DNA of 5,654 nucleotides from an uncultured Syntrophobacteraceae bacterium (GCA_937889795.1 CALBZH010000373.1:1-5654); one strand, 5' to 3'. Counted from the stretch's first letter, positions 1-5,654 are shown. Program-made: numbers and translations. The notes: generated from the sequence alone by a model not told the origin.

Positions 1-47
1 GAGATATCCACTCGTGACTGGAGTTCAGACGTGTGCTCTTCCGATCT
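1..47 (+). other. Illumina TruSeq adapter contamination (not genomic)
   Basis: Positions 14-47 match, base for base, the 34-nt TruSeq index-read primer sequence (begins GTGACTGGAG, ends CTTCCGATCT). Positions 1-5 (GAGAT) are the last five bases of the P7 flow-cell primer. Positions 6-13 (ATCCACTC) sit where the index belongs; the reverse complement, GAGTGGAT, is what I recall as TruSeq index 23. Translating across the adapter gives the familiar artefact peptides MTGVQTCALPI on plus and RKSTRLNSS on minus. Genomic sequence therefore begins at about position 48. Any plus-strand ORF starting at 14, and any minus-strand protein reading past 48, is partly artefact. Confidence 0.98.
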
Positions 48-1666
48 TTTCGAGCGAGAGCCCCCATTTCGGGATCAATCGTCAGGCGCAGCAGCGTATG
101 CGCTGCCTCCCCAAGACTCCAGGCGAAAACCAGGACGACCAAGGTGAAGCATGCCCCTTGGGCTGCATAGTCAAAGAGGAACCTGAGGCCCAGCAGGCCT
201 GAAAGCACGATGAAAGCAAACACGAAAGTGATGCTGATTCTCAGGAACCGCAGAAATCCTTTGTTTCGCAGGAAAGTTGGTGCCGGTAGAATCTCCAAAA
301 CCGGATCCAGTCTGGGTTTTCGGATCAGCCACGCCACCCAGCCCAGCACCGCAACTTCAAAGAAGGTGTTCAAGGTTCCGGCATCCGCGGGGGCCAATCC
401 GAGGCTCTCGGCATTCGGGATGACGAACAGCCGGAGGAGGCAAAAGCAGATGGCCATAAGCGAAAATTGCCGGCGGTAAAACGTCGCCAATCCCCTGGGT
501 ATGGGAATGACGCCGGCAGCTTCTTCGCCGGCAAAGCAGCGGTGCAGGAAGTTCAACGCAAAACGCAGCACTGTCAGGCTGGCTACCAGAGACCATACCA
601 GCCAGGCAACCTTGTTCGAGATGATTCCCAGGGACCAAAAAGCCACGTACAGCCATGCTACAAGACCCAAAGACAACGATCTCCCTATCAGCACCTGGAC
701 GACGGTCAGAAAAACATTCAAACCAACTTCCGGCACCTGCTCCTGCCATACGATGAGGCGATGCAACACCAGCCTTCGGGCGCCTACCGCCCCCAAAGCG
801 AGTATGAGCAGGAACAGAAACAAGCCCATAAGCTTTGACCAGTTCTGTGTGATGAAGGCGAAAGCCTCCCCCGACTGAATTGCGTCCTGCAGCCACGAAT
901 ACGCCTTTCCTGGCAGGGCTGCCAAGGTGAGAGAAATCTGCCAAACCTCCTCCAGGCGGTGGCTGGTGGGCTGTCGCTTCAACAGTTCCTCTTTTAAAGC
1001 CCTTTCCAGGTAGTTCTCTTGCAGTTTGGACTTGGTTTCTGTAATCAGACTGACGGAGTACTGCAGATTTTCGACGATTTTCCCCAGAATGTCCTGGTAG
1101 GTCTTGGCGGCCGCATCATACTGGCGACCCAGCTCCCCATAATCCCGATAAGCATGCTGCAACTCCTCGGATCGGTGCAGCGGATGACTGGCCCTGGCGA
1201 GCTCCGCCATTTGGTCTGCCACAGCTCTTAAGCCTGCCGCATGATCCTCGATCTTCTTCCATAACGCTCCCTGCTCTTCGGAAACCTCTTTCAAGCGAGC
1301 GCTAAGCCGCTCTTTTTCCTTACTCAGATTATCGACGGCTTCTCTCGCTCCCGCCAGGGAGAGCTCATTCACAGCGATGGAGGCATTCAGGGCGGCTATC
1401 CGTGCCTGCAGCTCCTCTCGTTCCTTGCGACTGTTCTCAACAGCCTCTGTTCCAGGTTTCTCCCGCTGTCGCAGATTCGCGATATTCTCGCGCAGCTTGG
1501 CTGCCCCTTCTGCCAGAATCTCCGGCAACCTCTCCGGACCCAGGCCTGGCTTGCTTGAAGGGTCAGGCAGCTTATCTTGAGCGTGAGCTTGTGTTGTTAT
1601 GGCGAGGCCAAGAACGAGGACTAAAAGGAGAAAACTGAAAGGACGACGGCGGCATCTCTTGATCAT
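48..1666 (-). CDS. Exported coiled-coil multi-pass membrane protein, MscK/MscM-like mechanosensitive channel N-terminal part (3' partial)
   Basis: The frame is open for about 539 codons from ATG at 1666 to the adapter junction near 48, so the C-terminus is missing. Residues 1-29 form a signal peptide: an Arg-rich start, a hydrophobic core at 11-23, and an AHA|QD cleavage site after residue 29. Residues about 50-230 are charged, Leu/Ala/Glu-rich and almost surely coiled coil, presumably periplasmic. From residue 277 on there are about seven hydrophobic segments (roughly 277-297, 318-346, 352-373, 401-417, 433-448, 474-495, 504-518). A signal peptide, a long periplasmic coiled coil and then many helices is the layout of MscK/MscM-type large MscS-family channels, which release solutes when membrane tension rises. 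The pore helix and beta domain that would prove this would lie in the lost C-terminus, so the family call is inferred from architecture. The start is supported by GGAGGT six bases upstream. The gene runs the same way as the peptidase gene upstream of it, but a 408-base gap argues against tight coupling. Confidence 0.62.
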
Positions 1667-1672
1667 AGGCAG

Positions 1673-1678
1673 ACCTCC
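1673..1678 (-). promoter_or_regulatory. Shine-Dalgarno site fixing the start of the channel-like gene
   Basis: On the minus strand GGAGGT lies six bases before the ATG at 1666. This is a near-ideal ribosome binding site, and it favours this ATG, which also opens directly into a proper signal peptide. Confidence 0.75.
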
Positions 1679-1715
1679 AATGCAACCGCTCCCGCAACAG
1701 AGTGAACATGTCAGA

Positions 1716-1735
1716 CGGATGCTCCTTTTCATCCG
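1716..1735 (-). repeat. Perfect 6-bp inverted repeat, possible leader hairpin
   Basis: CGGATG (1716-1721) and CATCCG (1730-1735) pair perfectly around an eight-base loop. On the minus strand the loop reads AAAAGGAG. It lies 50-70 bases upstream of the ATG at 1666, so it would fall in the mRNA leader if transcription starts further upstream. A stem this short can arise by chance; function is unknown. Confidence 0.3.
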
Positions 1736-1892
1736 ATCCAAGTGGGGTGGATATTCTGTTGGCGTGCTCACTGAACGTTATTACAGGGTTAACGAGAGCG
1801 GCTAAATCTCAAGTATATGTTGTCGTGACACGGATTCTCGATCTTTCGATAGGCCCAGTGTGGCATTTTACAAGTCAGGTGTCAAATCGAGG

Positions 1893-1912
1893 ACCGAAAA
1901 TACCGTTTCGGT
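1893..1912. repeat. 7-bp inverted repeat ACCGAAA/TTTCGGT
   Basis: ACCGAAA (1893-1899) and TTTCGGT (1906-1912) are perfect inverted arms around six bases. Immediately next to it, CCCATTG (1916-1922) and CAATGGG (1935-1941) form a second perfect 7-bp inverted repeat with a 12-base loop. Both lie about 135-180 bases past the stop of the minus-strand peptidase gene. They could be weak 3'-end structures or protein-binding sites. Neither is followed by a T run, so I do not call them intrinsic terminators. Confidence 0.35.
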
Positions 1913-2074
1913 GGACCCATTGCGTTGGACAGCCCAATGGGGTGATCGATCGATGAGATCGAGTGAGTCGTCCATCGAAAACTGGGGGAGTGAGATGGCA
2001 TCCACTGGAAGGCAACCCATGGACGAACATGAAACCGCCTTTCGATGCGATCATTGAGGAACCCGAATTCTGAC

Positions 2075-3445
2075 TCATTGACTTTGCTTCGCTGTACACC
2101 GACTCCGAACAAGTACGGCCCCTTCATTTTCAGCAAAATGCCCTTCCCCATGCAAGGCGGCCATGTAAGTCTGGATCTTTCCGGTGAAATCCTGATGCAC
2201 GGATCGCGGTACGGATCGCGCGCGGGGGAATTCGCTTTTCAGAAAATTGGTGGGCTTTCCATTCTTGTAGAAGCGAAAGTCAAGATGTGGACCCGTTGCC
2301 AATCCTGAAGCTCCAACGTAGCCGATTACATCGCCCTGGGCCACTTTGGTGCCTTCACGGAGATGCTTCTTGAATGCGGAGAGATGACCATAAGCGGTCT
2401 TGTACGTGGCATTATGACGAATCTCAATGTAACGACCAAACCCGCCGCGACGGCCCAGAAAAGTCACTGTTCCGCTTCCTAGTGCGCTCACCGGGGTGCC
2501 TCGGGGGGCGGCATAATCGATGCCGAAATGAGGCCGGAAGGTCCTGAGGATCGGATGGAAGCGCTTGTTTGTGAAAGTCGAGCTGATCCGACTGTATCTG
2601 AGAGGGGCCTTGATGAACAATGTCCGCAACGACTCTCCCTCTTCGTTAAAGTAGCCTTTAAAGCCATCCGGCAGCTCATAGTGAAATGCCAGGTGCCTTT
2701 CGCCGCTAATCACCATTTCTGCCGCCACGATCGGACCTGAGTGTATCTTCTTTCCGTTCCTCAACCGTTCTTCGAAGTAAACCGCGAAGGTGTCTCCTTC
2801 CTGGACTTCGCTGTTGAAGTCGATTTCGTGCTCGAAAAGCTCCGCAAGGTCCATCACGAGTGCAGGGGGCAGCTGGCCCCGAATGCAGGAATCATAGAGG
2901 GTGTCCGTGATGACGCCGCGCGCGATCCGATAATTCGTGACAGGAGCTGGATTGTTCTCCTCACATTTCCACTCGGCGCCAGCCTTGCTGAACGTATACG
3001 TCGAGCCATCCACGGATGAGTACACCAGCTTGAAAGGCTCCTGATCCAGTCGATCAACATGAACCACCAGCTCATCTTCCGGCTGCAAATGGTTCAGCTT
3101 TGTAAATTCAGGGCATGACCCCGAGCATTCGGCGAGACACTCCACGGAGAGATGCAGATTTTGGAAAATCTCATAGAGGGTGTCGCCGGCCTGCACAACA
3201 TATTGTTTTATCTTGGATTTGCGAGCACTCGGTGGAGGCGTGGTCCTTCCGACTTCGTAGCACGAGGGCCCCTGGGAGTGCTGCTGCGGGGTAACCGGGC
3301 AAGACGTCTCTTTCTGGTAATAGGCAGTGACCACGAAGAAAAAAACAAGAGCACAAATCCACCTGAGGCGGATCTTCCTCTTGGGCTTGAGAGTCCATGG
3401 ACCAAGTCCTCTCGGCGACCTCTTTATGTATCGTGCTCCTCTCAT
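2075..3445 (-). CDS. Membrane-anchored M23 family peptidoglycan endopeptidase (MepM-like)
   Basis: This 456-residue protein should cut peptide cross-links in peptidoglycan in the periplasm. Residues 1-28 are basic and cytoplasmic, and 29-43 (core ALVFFFVV) form one membrane anchor or uncleaved signal. Residues 79-130 (QYVVQAGDTLYEIF) are a LysM/OapA-like domain. Residues about 165-275 match the second N-terminal domain of Csd3/MepM-type enzymes. Residues about 283-400 are the M23 peptidase: H306 and D310 (HFGID) are zinc ligands, H354 (YGHLS) and H387 are catalytic. The last motif reads GPHLDF, so D389 replaces the usual second His of HxH. Such HLD variants are, as far as I recall, common in deltaproteobacterial and Bacteroidetes M23 proteins, so the enzyme is probably active. 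Length and domain order fit the MepM/Csd3 group. Seven cysteines lie between residues 49 and 187. The start at 3445 has only a weak GGG ahead of it, yet it is the only sensible ATG upstream of the anchor. The gene is divergent from the RCK-Usp gene. Confidence 0.9.
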   Translation of the reverse strand: MRGARYIKRSPRGLGPWTLKPKRKIRLRWICALVFFFVVTAYYQKETSCPVTPQQHSQGPSCYEVGRTTPPPSARKSKIKQYVVQAGDTLYEIFQNLHLSVECLAECSGSCPEFTKLNHLQPEDELVVHVDRLDQEPFKLVYSSVDGSTYTFSKAGAEWKCEENNPAPVTNYRIARGVITDTLYDSCIRGQLPPALVMDLAELFEHEIDFNSEVQEGDTFAVYFEERLRNGKKIHSGPIVAAEMVISGERHLAFHYELPDGFKGYFNEEGESLRTLFIKAPLRYSRISSTFTNKRFHPILRTFRPHFGIDYAAPRGTPVSALGSGTVTFLGRRGGFGRYIEIRHNATYKTAYGHLSAFKKHLREGTKVAQGDVIGYVGASGLATGPHLDFRFYKNGKPTNFLKSEFPRARSVPRSVHQDFTGKIQTYMAALHGEGHFAENEGAVLVRSRCTAKQSQ

Positions 3446-3453
3446 CGGGTCGC

Positions 3454-3483
3454 CCTATACCATAGAGACAAACGGGAGGTCAA
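3454..3483 (-). promoter_or_regulatory. Candidate sigma70 promoter for the M23 peptidase gene
   Basis: On the minus strand TTGACC (3478-3483) and TATAGG (3454-3459) are separated by 18 bases, giving 5/6 and 4/6 consensus matches. The predicted start site would fall at or within a base or two of the ATG at 3445, so a transcript from here would be leaderless or nearly so. This fits the poor ribosome binding site. The match is moderate and may be chance. Confidence 0.35.
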
Positions 3484-3577
3484 ACCAACCTGGCCCGGCT
3501 TCCCAAGTTTGAGAGAGCTTCAGTGCCGCAGAAAAGCATCCCTTAGCCGCCAAATGCGCAACCCTTCCATCCGGTGC

Positions 3578-3598
3578 TCGCTGCCTGGCAGGTAGCGA
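3578..3598. promoter_or_regulatory. 21-bp near-perfect palindrome, candidate operator
   Basis: TCGCTGCCTG (3578-3587) and CAGGTAGCGA (3589-3598) are inverted arms around a single central G at 3588. Nine of ten positions pair; the exception is G3583 against T3593. It lies in the divergent intergenic region, four bases before a TTGACG hexamer on the plus strand and about 100 bases upstream of the candidate promoter of the minus-strand gene. Odd-centred dyads of this length are typical of dimeric helix-turn-helix regulator sites. The regulator is not in the window and I do not recognise the motif. Confidence 0.5.
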
Positions 3599-3601
3599 TG
3601 C

Positions 3602-3631
3602 TTGACGGGGAAACGGCCTACTGTTTACTCT
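3602..3631 (+). promoter_or_regulatory. Candidate sigma70 promoter for the RCK-Usp/antiporter operon
   Basis: TTGACG (3602-3607, 5/6 match) is followed after 18 bases by TACTCT (3626-3631), which keeps the three key -10 bases T1, A2 and T6. The leader would be about 70 bases long. The adjoining palindrome at 3578-3598 makes a regulated promoter plausible. The -10 match is weak. Confidence 0.35.
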
Positions 3632-3658
3632 TAGCGCATTCGGTGAAAGGGAGGAGGA

Positions 3659-3678
3659 CGGGGCTGCAGAGCGCCCCG
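3659..3678 (+). repeat. GC-only 6-bp hairpin in the leader of the RCK-Usp gene
   Basis: CGGGGC (3659-3664) and GCCCCG (3673-3678) pair perfectly around an eight-base loop. Just before it lies the purine stretch AAAGGGAGGAGG (3646-3657), a strong Shine-Dalgarno-like sequence with no ATG, GTG or TTG at usable distance. The actual gene start at 3711 uses a weaker AAGGG (3699-3703). The hairpin has no T run after it, so it is not an intrinsic terminator; a role in translation or mRNA stability is possible but unproven. Confidence 0.4.
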
Positions 3679-3710
3679 CCAGGGGACAACCGAACGGGAA
3701 GGGTCGTTTC

Positions 3711-5123
3711 ATGCTAAATGTGCTCATCTGCGGAGCTGGTCGGGTTGCAAGGCATCTCCTGAACAGGCTTGGAGAAGGCTGGCAGGTCACACTCGTGGAC
3801 AAGTCCGCTGAAAAACTTGATGGTCTTCCGAGTGAATATCAAATCATCCAACGGATTGTCGCAGAGGACGCTTCGAGTCCCGTGGTGCTCGACAACATCA
3901 AAGTGGATTCGTTCGACTACGTTCTGGCCTTGAGCAACGACGATGACGTGAACCTCGCGATCGTGAGCCATGCCAAATCTCGAGGCGTTCAACATGTTTT
4001 CGCTTTGGTCAATGAGCAGGCCAACCAGCCACTGTTTGACGAGATGGGCGTCATGACCGTCCCCGGAAGTGCGACGCTCGCAAAGACCATTTACCATTAT
4101 CTGCAGGATCCCAGGATCAAGGTGGTGCCGATTTCATCGGGGCAGGCAGAATTCCTGGAGGTGGACGTCTCGCACCACTTCCGCATGGTGGGCAAGCCCG
4201 CGTCCAAGTTCATGAGCAATGAATGGAGGCTGGTGGCCATCATCAGGCACGGTAGGCTCCTTTTTCCGAAGCCCGGGACGCTCATCGAGTCCGGCGATCG
4301 CGTCGTCATCGTGGGAAAGAGCGACATCTTCAAACCCGTGTGCGATATCCTGGAGTGCGGGCACCCTCACTTCCCAGCAACTTACGGTCACGGAATGGTC
4401 GTCGCGATGACTGAGGGAAGCGACCAGGAGCGGCTTGTCAGGGAAAGCGTTCACCTGGGGCGTAACACAAAGGTGGGGACCGTGACACTGCTTTCTGCCC
4501 CTGGAGAGCCCGGGATCGAAAAGCTCTTAGACCTCTGGTCTCAGAATATCGACATGGACGTGCTCGAGATCGAGGGGGACCCGCTGAAGTCCCTCCAGGA
4601 GGCCTGTCTAAAGGGCCACTGTGGGATCGCCGTCATCGATCCGCTTAAGGGCTCCATTTTTAGTCTGCTGCTTAAACCCCTCCTGATCTCTCTGGCTCAC
4701 AGCCTGCCGTGCCCATTGCTCGTGGCCCGACACACCGACCCGTACGAGCACATCCTCGTGCCGTTCCATGGAACTCCTGGAGCCGAGCTGGCACTCGAGA
4801 TTGCCGTGGACTTGGCAAAACAGCTCGGGGCGGAAATCAGTGTGATTGTGGTGGAAGAGCCACAGGTGATCCATGGCACACCGGAATCCGACTGGCTGGC
4901 AGGGGTACAGGGAAAGATTCGCGAAATTGGGCACATACACAAGGTCGAGCTGACTGAGATCGTGAAGAGAGGTAACCCCGTCAAGGAGGTTCTGGGCGTG
5001 GCCCCCGATTTCGATCTCATGGTCATTGGAAGCGGGACAACAGGAAAACACCTGTTCACGCCGCATGTGGGGGAATTGCTGGCCGAAAATGCCCCGTGCT
5101 CCGTGCTCATCGTCACGAATTGA
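3711..5123 (+). CDS. RCK_N-RCK_C-Usp-Usp regulatory protein (TrkA-like, probable antiporter regulator)
   Basis: This soluble 470-residue protein joins a TrkA/RCK nucleotide- and ligand-sensing unit to two universal stress protein (Usp) domains. Residues 1-130 are RCK_N, a Rossmann fold with GAGRVA at 8-13 (the last Gly of GxGxxG is Ala) and the acidic D30 after strand two that normally binds the NAD(H) ribose. Residues about 137-215 are RCK_C (core RLLFPKPGTLIESGDRVVIV). Residues about 226-340 are a degenerate Usp domain ending in CPLLVAR. Residues about 345-469 are a second Usp domain (HILVPFHGTPGAELALEIA to APCSVLIV). In it the ATP motif G-2x-G-9x-G(S/T) is broken: residues 440-455 keep the first Gly but have Thr at the second, and the GS is displaced; the usual N-terminal Asp is His353. 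RCK proteins gate K+ channels and Kef-type antiporters, and the antiporter gene starts 16 bases downstream, so control of that transporter is the likely role. AAGGG seven bases upstream supports the start. Confidence 0.87.
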   Translation: MLNVLICGAGRVARHLLNRLGEGWQVTLVDKSAEKLDGLPSEYQIIQRIVAEDASSPVVLDNIKVDSFDYVLALSNDDDVNLAIVSHAKSRGVQHVFALVNEQANQPLFDEMGVMTVPGSATLAKTIYHYLQDPRIKVVPISSGQAEFLEVDVSHHFRMVGKPASKFMSNEWRLVAIIRHGRLLFPKPGTLIESGDRVVIVGKSDIFKPVCDILECGHPHFPATYGHGMVVAMTEGSDQERLVRESVHLGRNTKVGTVTLLSAPGEPGIEKLLDLWSQNIDMDVLEIEGDPLKSLQEACLKGHCGIAVIDPLKGSIFSLLLKPLLISLAHSLPCPLLVARHTDPYEHILVPFHGTPGAELALEIAVDLAKQLGAEISVIVVEEPQVIHGTPESDWLAGVQGKIREIGHIHKVELTEIVKRGNPVKEVLGVAPDFDLMVIGSGTTGKHLFTPHVGELLAENAPCSVLIVTN

Positions 5124-5139
5124 TCAGAGCGATGGCGCT

Positions 5140-5640
5140 ATGACACCCGATCAAGCACTCACCCTATTAATTGTGACCGTCGCGGTGGCTCTCCTTCCGG
5201 GAGTCAGCCGCCGACTTCGGTTGCCTGCGCCCGTCATGGAGATCCTGTTTGGAATCCTTCTGGCGAGGGGCTCCTCTCATTTCGATTTCAGTGGGGCATG
5301 GCTGCAGCTCCTGGCACACTTGGGGTTTCTTCTCCTGATGTTTCATTCCGGAATGGAAATCGATTTTGGCATGCTCCTCAGGCAGAGCCGTCGGGAGATC
5401 GGCCTCCAGTTTCTGGTGTTTTTCGTCACGCTCGCCCTCTCCTTTCTCTGCGCACTTTGGCTTGCCCGTGGCGTTTTCATGATCCTGGTACTTGCCACCA
5501 CTTCTCTCGAGCTGGTCATGCCCGCTTTGAGGGAAGTCGGCGCACAGAAGACACCCATGGGCCCAACCCTTCTTTTTGCGGCGTCTCTGGCTGACTTTCT
5601 GAGCTCACTGGCTATCACCTTCTTCGCGATGTGGAGCTAG
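5140..5640 (+). CDS. CPA2-type cation:proton antiporter, N-terminal part (truncated)
   Basis: The 166 codons encode six hydrophobic helices (about 4-21, 27-43, 53-69, 86-108, 109-127, 142-165). Family marks are RLPAPVMEILFGILLARG at 27-44 (the 'RLP..lG.llaGillG' turn), LGFLLLMFHSGMEIDF at 61-76 (the 'FLiGLE' helix), TTSLELVMPALREVG at 120-134 and SLADFLSSLAI at 149-159, where D152 stands at the ion-binding acidic position of helix 5/6. These proteins exchange Na+ or K+ for H+ across the inner membrane. Family members have about 380-420 residues in the membrane part, so over half is missing. A TAG ends the frame 14 bases before the contig end, while the same frame beyond it (FGLT) still looks like antiporter sequence. 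This suggests a sequencing error or nonsense mutation rather than a true short protein. ATG at 5140 fits TM1 and lies 16 bases after the RCK-Usp stop with only a weak GAGCG ahead, consistent with translation coupled to the upstream gene in one operon. Confidence 0.82.
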   Translation: MTPDQALTLLIVTVAVALLPGVSRRLRLPAPVMEILFGILLARGSSHFDFSGAWLQLLAHLGFLLLMFHSGMEIDFGMLLRQSRREIGLQFLVFFVTLALSFLCALWLARGVFMILVLATTSLELVMPALREVGAQKTPMGPTLLFAASLADFLSSLAITFFAMWS

Positions 5641-5654
5641 TTTGGATTGACCTG

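Larger units (their letters stand above)
1667..2074. other. Intergenic gap without a supported gene
   Basis: These 408 bases separate the start of the channel-like gene from the stop of the M23 peptidase gene, both on minus. Short ORFs of 65-90 codons exist on both strands. They overlap each other, have no recognisable domain and no convincing ribosome binding site, so I do not call them. The gap holds small inverted repeats, listed separately where notable. I found no classic intrinsic terminator (GC stem followed by a T run) for the peptidase gene and no well-spaced -35/-10 pair for the channel-like gene. A lone TTGACA-like hexamer on the minus strand (1878-1883) has no matching -10 at the right distance. 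Confidence 0.6.

Noticed and set aside
14..202. Plus-strand ORF of 62 codons at the window start
   Set aside because: Its first eleven residues are the translation of the Illumina adapter; the rest runs antisense to the channel-like gene.
357..944. Minus-strand ORF of 195 codons
   Set aside because: It lies in a different frame inside the channel-like gene, whose own frame is open throughout and has coherent signal peptide, coiled coil and helices. The ORF has no domain and a low-complexity Arg/Gly/Pro-rich composition.
1563..1709. Out-of-frame ATG at 1709 (minus) opening a short ORF overlapping the start of the channel-like gene
   Set aside because: Its AAGGAG is 12 bases away and lies in a hairpin loop; the peptide of roughly 48 residues has no recognisable character. 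Too weak to call an upstream ORF.
1878..1883. TTGACA hexamer on the minus strand as a -35 of the channel-like gene
   Set aside because: The only A/T-rich partner (TAAAAT) is about nine bases away, far short of 16-18, and nothing fits at the right spacing.
1702..2151. Several 65-90 codon ORFs on both strands in the gap
   Set aside because: They overlap one another, lack ribosome binding sites and recognisable domains, and have the look of random translation.
2199..2220. Direct repeat ACGGATCGCG twice at a 12-base period
   Set aside because: It lies inside the peptidase gene and simply encodes the four-residue echo RSVP-RSVH near the C-terminus; no sign of a mobile-element target site.
3455..3802. 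Minus-strand ORF of 115 codons across the divergent region
   Set aside because: It overlaps the start of the well-supported RCK gene antisense and covers the promoter region; the product is low-complexity Ser/Pro/Arg-rich with no domain.
5026..5139. In-frame upstream extension of the antiporter to an ATG at 5026
   Set aside because: It would overlap the RCK-Usp gene by about 98 bases and add a charged, non-membrane stretch; ATG 5140 starts directly before TM1.
5638..5640. TAG read through as pyrrolysine in the antiporter
   Set aside because: Pyrrolysine is known in methylamine methyltransferases and a few other proteins, not antiporters; an edge-of-contig error or nonsense mutation is far simpler.

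Overview
The window looks like one assembled contig from a Gram-negative bacterium, most likely of the Deltaproteobacteria/Desulfobacterota type. This rests on the style of the gene families (an M23 peptidase with an HLD motif, an RCK-Usp regulator next to a CPA2 antiporter, an exported coiled-coil mechanosensitive-channel-like protein) and on moderately high GC. There is no rRNA or other phylogenetic marker, so the taxonomic guess is an inference.

Layout. Positions 1-47 are not genomic: they are an Illumina TruSeq index adapter left on the contig end. Next, on the minus strand, comes a gene cut by the contig end (about 50-1666) for an exported, coiled-coil, multi-pass membrane protein that resembles the N-terminal part of large MscK/MscM-type mechanosensitive channels. 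A 408-base gap (1667-2074) follows; it holds only short inverted repeats. A complete minus-strand gene (2075-3445) encodes a membrane-anchored M23 (MepM-like) peptidoglycan endopeptidase. A 265-base divergent intergenic region (3446-3710) holds candidate promoters in both directions, a 21-bp near-perfect palindrome that looks like an operator, and a GC-rich hairpin. On the plus strand, 3711-5123 encodes an RCK_N-RCK_C-Usp-Usp regulatory protein. Sixteen bases later, 5140-5640 encodes the N-terminal six helices of a CPA2-type cation:proton antiporter, which stops at a suspicious TAG 14 bases before the contig end.

How the genes may work together. The plus-strand pair is readily read as a cation antiporter and its nucleotide-sensing cytosolic regulator. 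The minus-strand genes act on the cell wall and probably on membrane tension. Together they suggest an envelope/osmotic-homeostasis neighbourhood, but only the RCK-antiporter link is supported by tight spacing.

I saw no tRNA, rRNA, CRISPR array, insertion sequence or phage gene, and no clearly undescribed system. The strongest unexplained signals are the palindrome in the divergent region and the degenerate tandem Usp module.
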